From NCBI GenBank assembly GCA_030374765.1, contig JARGXX010000096.1, forward strand, positions 992,001 to 1,056,000: DNA of 64,000 bases. Direction: 5' to 3'. The DNA comes from Agarophyton chilense (taxonomy: Eukaryota; Rhodophyta; Florideophyceae; Gracilariales; Gracilariaceae). Below are positions 54,644 to 64,000 of the stretch, in pieces. Position numbers and translations under genes: made by a program. Numbering within the stretch: position 1 is the stretch's first letter; every line of letters begins with the position of its first letter. Under the pieces are notes generated by a model. That model did no database searches. It was not told the origin of the DNA and saw only the letters and a program-made list of their open reading frames with translations.

Positions 54644-55672
54644 TTAGTCGGAATCTCCCCAAGAGTCGTCAGAATCAGCAACGAGTGGCACCGCGTTCAT
54701 ATCCACGTCGTGCATGTCCGGATCGTCATCGGCAGCACCAATGACTTTGATGACAACTTCGCGAGTGGCCTCAGTTTCGCTGTTTTCATCGTCTTTGATC
54801 TCAGTATCAGACGCGTCATGAGCGTGAGTCTGAGCATGTTCGGCGTTAGGTTCCTTTGATGGCGGTGCGTGTACTGTTGCTTCTTTATCTTGCGCAGGAC
54901 GCGTACCGGCCGCCGAATCTCGAGGAGCGTCTTGTTCCGGGCGTGACGCGTCCTCTGTTTGTTGATAGTCAGATTGCACGGGGCGCTTGGGCAGCGTGGT
55001 GGGCAACGGAAGAGGAGTGGCGCGTAAGGCACGGTCAATTCGACAGGGATTATCCCTTTCTTCGCGTTTGAACTTCAGTTTCAATTGTCGTCGACTTCGG
55101 GTGGGAAAATCGGACTCCATCAGGAGAAAATCAGTTCCATACTTTCGCAAGCATTGGTAAAAGCGGTCTGTTTCCTCAGCAATCCATTTAGAGGAGTTTT
55201 GACGCTTTGAAAATGTTGCTGACGTGATATGCTTTGTGTACTCATGATTCTCAAACGTGGTGACATCCCCGCCCTCGACCTCTGCATTTGTGACAGTACC
55301 CGCGCTAACTACCAATGAAGCGCTATCCACTACAATATTTCCATTCTCATCCAAGGTAAGCTGCGGCGCGACCACCGCCGTGTGCGGTTCCTCCTCTTCT
55401 GGCGGCGGTGGCGAAGCAGAAACCGTCTGTGGGGCGGGCGGCTCTAGTGGCGGCGGTTGAGGTTCTTGAGAACTCATGCGACGACGTTGACGACGCTGTT
55501 CATTTCTCCGGGCCGTAGAAGGCATCTGTTTTCGATTCTTGCGCTTGCGGATGTTTCGGATTACGTCGTTGATAGTTATCTGGCCGTTGTTCGCCAAACC
55601 AGCAGCGTCGGCATGACGCAAAGTTGTTGTTTCCTCTTCGTCTTCCTCATCTGAATAGGGTGCTTCGCTCAT
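54644..55672 (-). CDS. BDP1: TFIIIB subunit B'' (BDP1)
   Basis: 342 residues. BDP1 joins TBP and BRF1 to recruit RNA polymerase III to tRNA and 5S genes. Conserved parts in order: LTLDENGNIVVDSASLVV (105-122), the TKHITSATFSKR segment (about 146-157), and the extended SANT domain SKWIAEETDRFYQCLRKYGTDF (161-182) with FPTRSRRQLKLKFKREER (189-206). The N-terminus is acidic, with a basic patch (41-66, IRKRKNRK) that may be a nuclear signal. The C-terminal third is disordered and acidic, ending DDSWGDSD. It is shorter than animal BDP1 and near the size of small protist forms. Intronless. It is divergent from the eL32 gene. Confidence 0.93.
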   Translation of the reverse strand: MSEAPYSDEEDEEETTTLRHADAAGLANNGQITINDVIRNIRKRKNRKQMPSTARRNEQRRQRRRMSSQEPQPPPLEPPAPQTVSASPPPPEEEEPHTAVVAPQLTLDENGNIVVDSASLVVSAGTVTNAEVEGGDVTTFENHEYTKHITSATFSKRQNSSKWIAEETDRFYQCLRKYGTDFLLMESDFPTRSRRQLKLKFKREERDNPCRIDRALRATPLPLPTTLPKRPVQSDYQQTEDASRPEQDAPRDSAAGTRPAQDKEATVHAPPSKEPNAEHAQTHAHDASDTEIKDDENSETEATREVVIKVIGAADDDPDMHDVDMNAVPLVADSDDSWGDSD

Positions 55673-56325
55673 TGTTCAGAACTATTCGAAGGCAGGAAGC
55701 GCGCGCGCCTTTCACAGACGGGCTTCGCCGCTGGTGGTGGCGGAGAAGCGGCGCGGGTGTGATCACCCGGGCGACGACGGTTGCATATCGGCCAGCGACG
55801 TGTGTTCCGTGCTACAAGAGAAGCTCGACCACCACGTGGTACGAACTCATCAAAGAAGATGGAAATAATTAACTAATTGAATCTCGCCAATTACTGTGGC
55901 CGTTTGCAATTCGCCTTTCACTGCGGTCGCCGCCGGTCGCCGGTTGATTGTAGTCGTCGTTGTTTTTCCTGCCCTAGTTGCCTTCGCCGTCTACCACACA
56001 GACTTTGCGGTGCACAGGCAGAGGTGGACGTTTCCTTCTTGCTCGCCGCCTTCGTAGGTTTTTCATCCACACCCCCTCCAACAGGTGAGTTCTTTTATCT
56101 TTTTTTTCACAGCTTAGCGCACGTTTTTGACGGTGACCAACGGCCTGCATGGTGGTTCTTTGCCTCTCTTTCGTACGTGCCACTCGTGCTCGCGTTTGAT
56201 GCAAGAAAAGTATGCCCGGGCGATTCGAATATGTTACGCGCGCTTGCGAATCGGCGATCCGTGACGTCCATCACCAAGTTGCTGACATCTTGCTTGTAAC
56301 CTCCAGCCCTTCACGTCGACTCAAT
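55673..56325. promoter_or_regulatory. Divergent region BDP1 / eL32 with likely leader intron
   Basis: 653 bp between the two ATGs. A perfect donor CAG|GTGAGT starts at 56,095. A branch-like CTGAC (56,282-56,286) precedes an acceptor CTCCAG ending at 56,306. An intron 56,095-56,306 in the eL32 leader would put the ATG 20 nt into exon 2, which is common in ribosomal protein genes. Confidence 0.45.
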
Positions 56326-56727
56326 ATGGCAAAGTCGCTTAACACCCTCAAACTGGTCAAGAAGCGCACGCGCAAGTTTAAACGCCACCAATGCGATACA
56401 AAGATCCGAGTGCCCGAGTCATGGCGCCGACCGAAGGGTATTGATTCTCGTGTACGTCGCAAGTGGCGTGGAAAGGTTTCTATGCCCAACATTGGATATG
56501 GCAGTAATAAGAAGACTCGTCATATGCTGCCGAATGGGTTTTACAAGTTTCTTGTTCATAATGTCAATGAGCTTGAGCTTCTTATGATGCAAAATCGCGT
56601 GTATTGTGCAGAGATAGCGAGTGCCGTTTCTGCTAGGAAACGTATTGCGATTCTTGATCGAGCTGCCCAGCTTGACATTAGGGTTACTAATCCTACTGCT
56701 AAGGTGAATGTTGAGGAAACAGAGTAA
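56326..56727 (+). CDS. RPL32: 60S ribosomal protein eL32
   Basis: 133 residues, the usual length, part of the large cytosolic ribosomal subunit. It begins [22 protein letters not shown] and has the family blocks [18 protein letters not shown], then [16 protein letters not shown], then [10 protein letters not shown] and [12 protein letters not shown]. The frame is open back to 56,212, but eL32 conservation begins a few residues after the ATG at 56,326, and the upstream part is probably intron. Very basic, as expected. Confidence 0.96.
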   Translation: MAKSLNTLKLVKKRTRKFKRHQCDTKIRVPESWRRPKGIDSRVRRKWRGKVSMPNIGYGSNKKTRHMLPNGFYKFLVHNVNELELLMMQNRVYCAEIASAVSARKRIAILDRAAQLDIRVTNPTAKVNVEETE

Positions 56728-59281
56728 ACCTACCACTTGAGCACCTTGTTTGTTCCTGCTACTTTCTGTTTCTTTATTTATGCTTGGATATGACCAAGTA
56801 ATGTCTATGGACTGCGCCATGAGAACCGATAAAATGACCACCTCCTGCAGTGACACATTTTGTGCTCTGCTGCCGTTGGCACCCACGGCAACCACGTCAA
56901 CGCGTAGCGTCTATCCCCATGTATCGGTGCTGAGATTCATCACGATGACAGTCCCCTTCCCCACTCACTGATGTCTACCTAAAGTGGACTACTCTGTTCG
57001 AAAGCAACGCTCGTTAAAACGAACCGCCTTGAGCTTTCGGGTGCAGTTTGCCCGCCATTTTTATTGTACTTTTTTTTCATTTACGAAGGGTAGAAGGAAA
57101 GCTGTCTCGTTGTGTTTATCAAAATGTCTCGTTGGACACTCCTTTGTGTCTTTTGCCGCATTTAATGGTCCGGGTGTGCATCTTACAGGTTGCGTCGGCT
57201 CAAATTTGTGATGGGTGGGTGATTATGGAAGAGGCCCCTCCCTCCCTCCACCGCGAGCAGTTGACCCCATATCGTGTTAACTGACGTCAGATCTTGTATA
57301 ATCCCTTGCGATACGTTCTTGATGCTTCTTCTCGTCGAAGGAGGAGCCGCATCGACTGCTTGAGCATTTGTACCTCTCTTTTGATAGTACATGGTAAAGG
57401 GCTAACGCTCTTACTTGCTGCAATCATTTATTCTCTTGATTGGAGCTAAACAATTAGACGAGGTGCAGAGACTGTCGTCTCAGATTACTAGTTTTCTCTT
57501 CGAAATGGGAAGTTGAGGACGCGAAAAAAGCAATTACGGGACCCATTATCTAGGAGCGGAGGGTGTCCTTGTCACTCCCTTAATATTTCTCTTTAGAAAG
57601 AGCGCAAGTATAATCCCAGCAATGAACGTCCTGGAAAAGAGTACCGTCATACACGGCGCCAATAGTTACAGGGTGAACAGGCCTCCGCGACAAGGATAGA
57701 GTCAGCCGTGCACGCATGCTTTTCTCGCAAGACAGGACCGTCTCGCATTCTTAATTTAACCATCCCAACGCACGATGGTTTGATAGCAGATAGTGAAGAG
57801 TATGAAACTTCTATAAAGCCAGTAAGACCTAATTTGGACATACCACCAGCTTAATACAGGGCCACTCACACCACACAGAGCTCCTTCAGGAAATGGATGC
57901 AAGAAAGTGTCTTGATGATTGTGCTTCATCACTTCTTCGATACAAACAGTCTTGAGAGTGCGGGAGATATGGGGATTCTGTTTGAGGCATCACGCATCTT
58001 GTAAGGCTGAACATCAATGCACCTCTGGGCGGCGGTCCCTTTCGGAATGCTCGGCATGAAATGAATACAATTGAAGTTCAACATTGCGCAATTTTTATGA
58101 AAAAGGAATGGAGTGCAACCTTGGAGTGACCTCCGTGCTGAAGAACTGAATGGAATATCCGTTACTCAACATGAATAATCTAAGCAGCTCCCGATCGACA
58201 GAGTCATCACCCACCACAATTGCTTTACTTGGTTGCTTCTCCTGTGTGGGATTCTAGTCGTGAGCGAATGTGAAATGGGTTTTCTATAAATTACCTGGGT
58301 TTTAAAAACGGGCAACAGAAGCCTTGACTGCTAAAACTTTTTGCTCTTGAATCTGAGAGATGGTGAAAGAATAGACTCGTATCGTCGTAACGACAAAGTT
58401 GTTTCGCGTGGCATCGAGAGATGTCGTGCGTTCAGTGAAAGTAATACTGTATTTTGCCTAGAAAGCGGAACGTAGAGATGGTGATAGTACATCACGTGAT
58501 AAGATGACTCACCTGAAAACGAACGAAGACTGGAGGCTAAATGCATGCGATGAAGTGCAACAGGGATTGCAAATAGTTCCTGTTGGCGTCACGGCATGAC
58601 AACCTCAACATTCACAGTGTGATGAGCAAAAATACGTGACAGATTGAACTTTTACAGTTTGAGTGGACGAACGTCAGTTGAAATGGGTTGCGCGAAGCTA
58701 ATTTATTTACGTGACGGTGATAAAGGTGTGAAGTGAATGTGTATACTATGCACAACGATGGTGAAGGAAGCGTTCAGATAACAAGGATAGGCAGCAGCTA
58801 CCTTGCTTATGGTGAATGTGGACCAAATGTATGCAGTTGGCAAAGAGCGACTTGTTTTGTACAAAGTGGGGAAGTCTGCCCTTTCTATCATGATGACGGT
58901 TGAAGATAATCTCAAACGTAGTTTAACAAAGCTGCTCAAGCACGAAGAGTAGCAGACTGCCATCCAGCGCAGACAAAGGATTACCACCTCTGGAAGATAG
59001 TGGTGTCCGTCGACGGAATGGCGGAGATTTCAAGAAAATACTTTTATGTGCCACTATTCATTGCGGGCACTTGCCGACTTGAATGACAATACAGAAGAGG
59101 GTTTATTTTTGGAAAGCGGCGCCTTGATGTCGCGTGAATATTATTATTACAATAATGGAGCAAGAAAAAATAACACGGATAGTTCTAACTGTCTTCGTAT
59201 TGTGTGGAAGGACACAAGGAGAGCAAGAATGCGAAATATGGCCGGGGATAGAGAAATTAGAGGCGTTCTATGTACACTTGT

Positions 59282-59310
59282 GCGTTACGTCGGAACTTCC
59301 GACGTTACGC
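59282..59310. repeat. Near-perfect palindrome
   Basis: GCGTTACGTCGGAA and TTCCGACGTTACGC pair over 14 bp with one mismatch, around a single C. It lies about 370 bp upstream of the TATA box at 59,655. Confidence 0.8.
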
Positions 59311-59654
59311 CATACACTGGCGAAGATGTAAGATGCCGTGGCATGGCTTTCGCGACGGAGGCACCAGCTCGCAGAAACTCAAGAGGCGGATCGTTAACTG
59401 GCGATCAAAGAGCGCGCAAAGGCCAGCAAGGCTTACGCAAAATGCGGGCACCTACAAAGGCACAGCCCACGAACCGTTCACCCGAATACGTATGACGAAG
59501 CAGCACGCCATGCACATTGTGCAGCGGAAAGCAACACCAACGCGTACGTGGCGCAAAGTGCCCCGCCCAATTCCTCAGCATCCTTGCTACGCGGCACGCC
59601 ACCGTCGCACTGCACTGTAGAGCCCTTTCTTCCACCGTGTTGCTCCTCTTCCGC

Positions 59655-59662
59655 CTTGTATA
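59655..59662 (+). promoter_or_regulatory. TATA box of the small Ser/His/Lys-rich gene
   Basis: GTATAAAA in a GC-rich setting, about 195 bp before the ATG at 59,854. The stretch between is CT-rich leader-like sequence. Confidence 0.55.
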
Positions 59663-59853
59663 AAAGCCCTTCCTCGCGCGTACTTTAAATTTTGTATCTC
59701 TACTCCAACCGCAAATCTCACCTTCATTTGCTCACTCACCTCAGCTTCAACCCCGCAATTGTCCCGTTCATTACGTCTTGACTACTCAATTGCTTTCGTA
59801 CCACACGCATCCCCCTCTAGGAGACGCCCGAGATAAACTCACAGAGAACAACA

Positions 59854-60063
59854 ATGTTCAACAAACCGAAGAAAGATTCGAGCTCAAGTGGCCGGAGCAC
59901 TCATCACAGCTCCTCATCTTCGAAGTCGTCCAAGGCAAGTTCGCACTCGTCGTCGAAACAAACACACTCACACAAGCCGTCGTCCTCCCGGCATAAAAAC
60001 AAAGACAAGCGCAAGTCTGATACCGCTGCCGCTGCGCTTGTGATGAGCACGCCGTTCTTCTAA
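59854..60063 (+). CDS. Small Ser/His/Lys-rich protein
   Basis: 69 residues, not recognised. Low complexity: Ser 35-40 percent with His and Lys, in runs such as SSSSSKSSKASSHSSS, then a short Ala-rich, more hydrophobic end (TAAAALVMSTPFF). Support for a real gene: a good TATA box 195 bp upstream, an AACAATG start context, and clear spacing from the neighbour, whose stop lies about 120 bp further on the other strand. The composition alone could arise by chance in a CT/AG-biased stretch. If real, it is likely to be a disordered protein that is heavily phosphorylated. Confidence 0.42.
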   Translation: MFNKPKKDSSSSGRSTHHSSSSSKSSKASSHSSSKQTHSHKPSSSRHKNKDKRKSDTAAAALVMSTPFF

Positions 60064-60184
60064 ACAAACACACGAATTGCACATCGGAAGAACATGTAAC
60101 ACTATGTCGACTATGAATGGAATCAACTCATGCAAACACAACCCACACTAGTTTTAAAGCTGTGAAACAGATTCCAGCAACAAC

Positions 60185-61168
60185 TCAGGCGTTAAGAAGC
60201 TGCAAATCAAAGCCCTGCCTTCCGCAACGTGATGCCATATTCACCAATTGTGCTTTCTTTGCAGAAGCGCCGTCGGCGAGCGCTAATTCGTACAGGGTGG
60301 CCAAATTAAACAGAGCACCTTCATCCAACATATGAGAGCCACCGTCAACGGCTTGCTCCACTAGAGAGACAGCTTCATCCAATTTAGCAATCTGCAACAG
60401 GCATACGGCTCGATTAGTGACCGCGGTTTTTAGGGCCACATTATCGCCACCCTCATTGATAACAGCTTCATAAATTGCGTCCGCCTCATTATATTCTCCG
60501 CGCGCACCATGAAGTAGAGCACGATGAATTTGACCAGCAGTTTGCTCGTGAGCGAGCACATTTGCTGCACTTTGAACATCTCCACTCATCAGTAAAGCGC
60601 GCGAAAGCGATTGCAAGGCGGCAGCATTAGGATTCTGACGTAGCAATTGCAAAATAACTTCTACACTAGCTTCCATCTGTCCCATTCTAGCGTGAGCTGC
60701 AGCTGCAAGAGAAAGCACAACATGGCGTTGGGTGCCGTGAAGACAAGCTGCACTTCGATGCAAGGCGTCAATGGCACCAACTTCACCGCGCCGAATTGCG
60801 GCCTCTAAGGCTACAACGTGCAAACAAAAGGGAACAAAAGTTCCAGCGCGACTTGGATATCGGTCGGGATAGGTTTCGAAGCGGTACTGGTCGTTATCAC
60901 TTGTAAGACTTCCTAAAGACGTTATTTCAGACGTGGCACGTTCCAATTGCCTTGTTTGTAATAATGCTAGGATTTTGTAGGCCGAGAGGTGGAGGCGTTC
61001 GTGTGGAAGAAGGTTTATTGAACCATCATCGTCTGCAGCGCGTAGCTTAGAGGCTCGTTGGAGGACCGTGACCCACTGATATTTTGCACTGAGCGTGTGA
61101 AACTCATGTAATGGAGATTGATGTGTGGATGAAATTGATGAATCGGGGTTGATTGTATCCGAGTCCAT
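60185..61168 (-). CDS. TRAPPC12: TRAPPC12-like TPR protein
   Basis: 327 residues from the ATG at 61,168; the frame opens earlier, but that part is hydrophobic and not conserved. It resembles TRAPPC12, a subunit of TRAPP complexes in vesicle traffic between ER and Golgi. The key match is YRFETYPDRYPSRAGTFVPFCLHV (near residues 95-118), as in the YENYP...GSMVPF block of animal TRAPPC12. Around it are helix pairs typical of TPR repeats, for example LSLAAAAHARMGQMEASVEVILQLL, then LSRALLMSGDVQSAANVL, then LLHGARGEYNEADAIYEAVI and CLLQIAKLDEAVSLVEQAV. It covers only the C-terminal TPR half of the longer animal protein, as in other algae and plants. Intronless. Confidence 0.78.
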   Translation of the reverse strand: MDSDTINPDSSISSTHQSPLHEFHTLSAKYQWVTVLQRASKLRAADDDGSINLLPHERLHLSAYKILALLQTRQLERATSEITSLGSLTSDNDQYRFETYPDRYPSRAGTFVPFCLHVVALEAAIRRGEVGAIDALHRSAACLHGTQRHVVLSLAAAAHARMGQMEASVEVILQLLRQNPNAAALQSLSRALLMSGDVQSAANVLAHEQTAGQIHRALLHGARGEYNEADAIYEAVINEGGDNVALKTAVTNRAVCLLQIAKLDEAVSLVEQAVDGGSHMLDEGALFNLATLYELALADGASAKKAQLVNMASRCGRQGFDLQLLNA

Positions 61169-61328
61169 TAGTAGGAGGAGGTGAAAGCGGTAGAGATACA
61201 GGGTTGGCGGAGAAATGGGTGGCAAAAACCGGTACATTTGTTGACTTGTGGCACATACAGCTGTGACACGCAACATACGCAGCAGCACTGTGCAATATTA
61301 CCAGTCACATTTCGAGACGAGGCATCAG

Positions 61329-61775
61329 TCAATCCTCTTTGTGGCCTTCACGGACGTGCGTGGCAGCGGTCTGAGAGTGATGTGCTGCCTGCTCGCGCAG
61401 CGGTTGCTGGGCATTGCGGAAGACGAGCAACAGGCATAGCAAAGCCAACAAGAACGAAGCCGGCGCAGCCTCCTTGGTGAGGGCGCCGTCGATAGAATAA
61501 TGGGTGTATATGGCGCCCAGCATGACTAGTATCAGCCCGTAATTGGCAGCTTTTGTGAACGGAAGCAGTAGGGCGCACGACAGTTCAATGAGCGCAATCG
61601 CCATCTGCAGCTGATCGGCCGTCAGTATGCGTTGCAGGTGGAGCGCCGCGAGCCAGCTCGGTGCCTTCTCGCTCATATGCTCGTAATTGGGATGGTTTGG
61701 ATACAGCTTGCTGATCGCGGCCGCCGCGAAGGCGAACGTCAGGAAGGACGACAGAGCTCGCGTTACCAGTGCCAT
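61329..61775 (-). CDS. DoxX/TMEM35-like four-helix membrane protein
   Basis: 148 residues from the ATG at 61,775; an in-frame ATG at 61,829 would add 18 basic residues. Four hydrophobic segments: about 4-22 (VTRALSSFLTFAFAAAA), 57-75 (MAIALIELSCALLLPF), 78-95 (NYGLILVMLGAIYTHY) and 105-121 (ASFLLALLCLLLVF). The pattern ISKLYP after the first helix, then the LIELSCALLL and LGAIYTHY helices, fits the DoxX-like/TMEM35 superfamily; animal TMEM35 proteins help receptor folding or act in peroxisomes. The C-terminus is hydrophilic and His/Glu-rich. Same strand as the TRAPPC12-like gene, 160 bp away. No specific function can be given. Confidence 0.6.
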   Translation of the reverse strand: MALVTRALSSFLTFAFAAAAISKLYPNHPNYEHMSEKAPSWLAALHLQRILTADQLQMAIALIELSCALLLPFTKAANYGLILVMLGAIYTHYSIDGALTKEAAPASFLLALLCLLLVFRNAQQPLREQAAHHSQTAATHVREGHKED

Positions 61776-62183
61776 TTGTGAGCGCCTCAAGTGGCGGTTC
61801 AACTTCCGTCGTCGGCGTGCGGATTGCAACGGGGGGCGCTTGGGAGTTCGGTCTGACGCTTTCGATTCGATAGTTTGTTCCCGATTGGCGGCGGGGAAGC
61901 GGCGTGGATGTCATTCTGAAAATCGCGCGTGGCATGCGCAGTTCGTGGCCACTGGCCACGTGTCACACAACCGACATTGCGCTCGCACCAACCTCGCGGG
62001 GAAACGTCGCGCACGCATCAGCTCGCGCACCTTCCACATTACGTGACATGGGTAGGATATCCGCTGCCTTCTGAAACCACGCGCCATCCAAATGGTAACG
62101 TCGCCAATGTCCAGCTCATCTTCACAGCTGTGTCTCCCACAGCTCCAGCGGCGGGACTAACAAGCGCCAGTTTCGCCTCTGCT

Positions 62184-64000
62184 ATGCGTCTTTCTGCCGC
62201 CGCATCCCTCCGGGTGCGCCATGCCCTCCGCGCCTCCTGTGGTGGCTTATGTATAGCTATTCTGTCCTTAGCCACATCCATCATACCTGGCTGTCTCACT
62301 TCCGTCATATTCTTCATCTGCGTTATAGCCGGAACCCCGGAGAATTTGCAAGGCTTTCAGCTGCGCTGTGCGTCCCTCACATATCTTGGTGCCTTGCTTG
62401 GAATCTGTGCCTATGCCATTGTGCATTTGGTTGCTTCTACTTCTTCGATTGCTACCTTCTTTCTTTGCATTCCCTTCATTGTGTTTTTCGCCGCCCTGAG
62501 AACTGATGCCAACTTGACTCCTTTGCCTCCCGTTGCCAATGTGCTGTTTGGATTTCTTACTATTTCTCGTTTTCCCACTTCAATCTCCACTTTAGAAAAT
62601 GTCTTGCCCAACGCTCTTATTGACGTCACTGTGGGCTGGTTTCTTGCCAATTTTGTCAACCTCTTCTTCGCTGATCGTGCATCAGATTCCGGTCGTCGCA
62701 TCGTTGCCGAAGAACTGCGAAAACTCGGTATGCACATATCAAGCATAGCCTCTAAAACCTTTTCACACACACCGCTACTACATCACTCGACCTCCGACAC
62801 ACCATCCCATCATCTATCTCTTCTGATTGACCCCCAGCCGACGCAAAGTTCCTCCGCTCTTCTCAATCAAGAACATTTTCTGTTTGAAACAGAGCATGCC
62901 CCACGTCTCACCCAAAATCATCCTCAAATAGATCGTACAGAACAGATGAGAGCTGCTGCACATGCTTCATTAAATTTCTTTAAACAACTTCCTCCATTGG
63001 GCCGAACCCGCGTTGACAACTTTTCCAACCTTGCTGCTGCTGCTCGTTATTTCGAAGCGTCTGCATTTGAACCTTGTCTCATAACCCCAAAAATATCCAG
63101 ATGGAGAAACGCATCAGCTTGGAAACAACTTGTAGATGACTTACAAGCTCTTGTTGCCAAAGTTGCCTCTCTTGAATCCGTTGTTTGGGGAACCCGTGGT
63201 CATCGTAGATTCTCATCAGCTCAAATTGCTTCACTGTTTGGAGAGGCATATTTTCCGTTATGGGTAGCTCACTATGCTGCTTGCTCTGCGGCTTGCGCTG
63301 TCATGTCAAATGCGATGTGCAATGCTACATGTACGGAAATGTTTCATCTTGATGATGACTGCACAAACAGTCATTCATTGCATCCTGATATAGATCCTAG
63401 AAAATGGAAGACCAGGCGTGCAGAAATGTATTCTGGATTCCTGTCGAAGTACAGACTTCGTATTCACATGCTTTCTTCCCGCTACTTTCCTTCACACAGC
63501 ACTGTGGCCGATTTTCGTACTGCTCATCGGAACAACGCCGGCCGCTTACCTTTTTTTTCGCAAGACGATACATTTTCTCGGAAAGCAATTCATTCTTCGG
63601 CGAGTGGAGCAGGCGGGGCTGATTCATCATACGAGTCTGAAGACGAAGCCATGATACTTAACCAGCAACCAGCTAAACGTGATACATCGCATCTAACCCT
63701 GTCAGAAATGCAAGCTCTTTCGTTTTTCGGCATTACTTCTCATGCAATGTCTGAAGAGATTGCACATGTTCAAAAAGCATTGGTAACCCTTGCAGCTAAA
63801 ACAGAAGCTCGTGGCGTGTTTGCTCCGTTCAGATTTCTCATCAGCAGCTTTCCTATTTTGTTTGAACGCGTCAAGCAGCTTTTCAGGTGGGACGTTTGTG
63901 CGTGGGAGGTGCGCTTTATATTCACGCATTCTGTTTTACTGTTGGTCATTCTTGCTTTGGCTCTGTTTTTACCGATTCCAGACAAATTTGAAGCGTCGGA
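62184..64000 (+). CDS. FUSC/ALMT-like membrane protein (partial, runs off window)
   Basis: At least 605 codons, open to the end of the window. The ATG at 62,184 is the first in frame after a stop at 61,917. An N-terminal bundle of about five to six membrane helices (about residues 16-150; CGGLCIAILSLATSIIPG, then TSVIFFICVIAG, then YLGALLGICAYAIVHLV, then FLCIPFIVFFAAL) is followed by a long soluble part with a helical LGRTRVDNFSNLAAAARYFEAS stretch. A new hydrophobic segment (HSVLLLVILALALFLPIP) starts just before the window ends. This layout, two membrane bundles split by a soluble domain, fits the FUSC/aromatic-acid-exporter and ALMT-like superfamily of anion transporters. Substrate unknown. 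The gene is divergent from the DoxX-like gene. Confidence 0.7.
   Translation, partial: MRLSAAASLRVRHALRASCGGLCIAILSLATSIIPGCLTSVIFFICVIAGTPENLQGFQLRCASLTYLGALLGICAYAIVHLVASTSSIATFFLCIPFIVFFAALRTDANLTPLPPVANVLFGFLTISRFPTSISTLENVLPNALIDVTVGWFLANFVNLFFADRASDSGRRIVAEELRKLGMHISSIASKTFSHTPLLHHSTSDTPSHHLSLLIDPQPTQSSSALLNQEHFLFETEHAPRLTQNHPQIDRTEQMRAAAHASLNFFKQLPPLGRTRVDNFSNLAAAARYFEASAFEPCLITPKISRWRNASAWKQLVDDLQALVAKVASLESVVWGTRGHRRFSSAQIASLFGEAYFPLWVAHYAACSAACAVMSNAMCNATCTEMFHLDDDCTNSHSLHPDIDPRKWKTRRAEMYSGFLSKYRLRIHMLSSRYFPSHSTVADFRTAHRNNAGRLPFFSQDDTFSRKAIHSSASGAGGADSSYESEDEAMILNQQPAKRDTSHLTLSEMQALSFFGITSHAMSEEIAHVQKALVTLAAKTEARGVFAPFRFLISSFPILFERVKQLFRWDVCAWEVRFIFTHSVLLLVILALALFLPIPDKFEAS

Larger units (their letters stand above)
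56728..59853. other. 3.1-kb stretch without a recognised gene
   Basis: No reading frame over 150 codons and none that resembles a known family. No tRNA or U6-like pattern was found. It holds a near-perfect palindrome at 59,282-59,310. A TATA box near its end serves the small gene that follows. It is the longest gap in the gene-rich half and could hold a non-coding RNA. Confidence 0.4.

Overview
This is a 64 kb piece of a eukaryotic nuclear genome. The host is most likely a photosynthetic alga, and I favour a red alga, as inference rather than proof. Support for this: compact genes with few introns (one short spliced intron in eIF4E), a thylakoid-lumen pentapeptide protein with a bipartite leader, a plastid-type ABCD half-transporter, a fused single-chain mitochondrial NAD(P) transhydrogenase, and a fused PabA-PabB protein.

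The window has two halves. Positions 1 to about 28,000 are repeat-rich and hold no intact host gene that I recognise. From the left: a decayed Myb/SANT-like gene (minus strand, about 560-1300); a mosaic of Ty3/gypsy debris (about 3,450-5,750); a decayed plus-strand gypsy copy with diverged LTRs (about 6,050-11,350); a decayed minus-strand gypsy copy of another family (about 11,360-18,500); and a Ty1/copia fossil with both LTRs (20,217-27,782). Inside the reverse-transcriptase region of the copia copy sits a PIF/Harbinger DNA transposon (23,640-26,551). It has perfect 15-bp terminal inverted repeats, a TAA target-site duplication, an intact DDE transposase and a SANT/NAM-like partner gene broken by a single TGA.

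From about 30 kb to the end the window is gene-dense. Genes in order: a disordered 761-aa Ser/Pro-rich protein with a PP1-docking-like motif (+); two copies of an unrecognised 202-aa Arg/Ser-rich protein (+, +); mitochondrial NAD(P) transhydrogenase (-); thylakoid-lumen pentapeptide protein (+); MYORG-like GH31 glycosidase (+); plastid-type ABCD transporter (-); aminodeoxychorismate synthase (+); DONSON-like replication factor (-); eIF4E (+); TFIIIB subunit BDP1 (-); ribosomal protein eL32 (+); a small Ser/His/Lys-rich protein (+); a TRAPPC12-like TPR protein (-); a DoxX/TMEM35-like membrane protein (-); and a FUSC/ALMT-like membrane protein that runs off the window (+). Most are housekeeping genes and do not form one pathway. 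Several pairs are divergent and share short upstream regions (ABCD/ADCS, DONSON/eIF4E, BDP1/eL32, DoxX-like/FUSC-like).

The most interesting structure is the 32-37 kb tandem duplication. A roughly 1-kb core containing a TATA box and the whole 202-aa gene is almost identical in the two copies, and the near-identity stops at the stop codon. The flanking parts of the same duplication (a decayed copy of the 761-aa gene's tail upstream, and the 3' flank downstream) are strongly diverged. This pattern is expected from gene conversion of an orphan gene. A 22-bp-arm hairpin lies between the copies. A second partial tail duplication is seen just after eIF4E.
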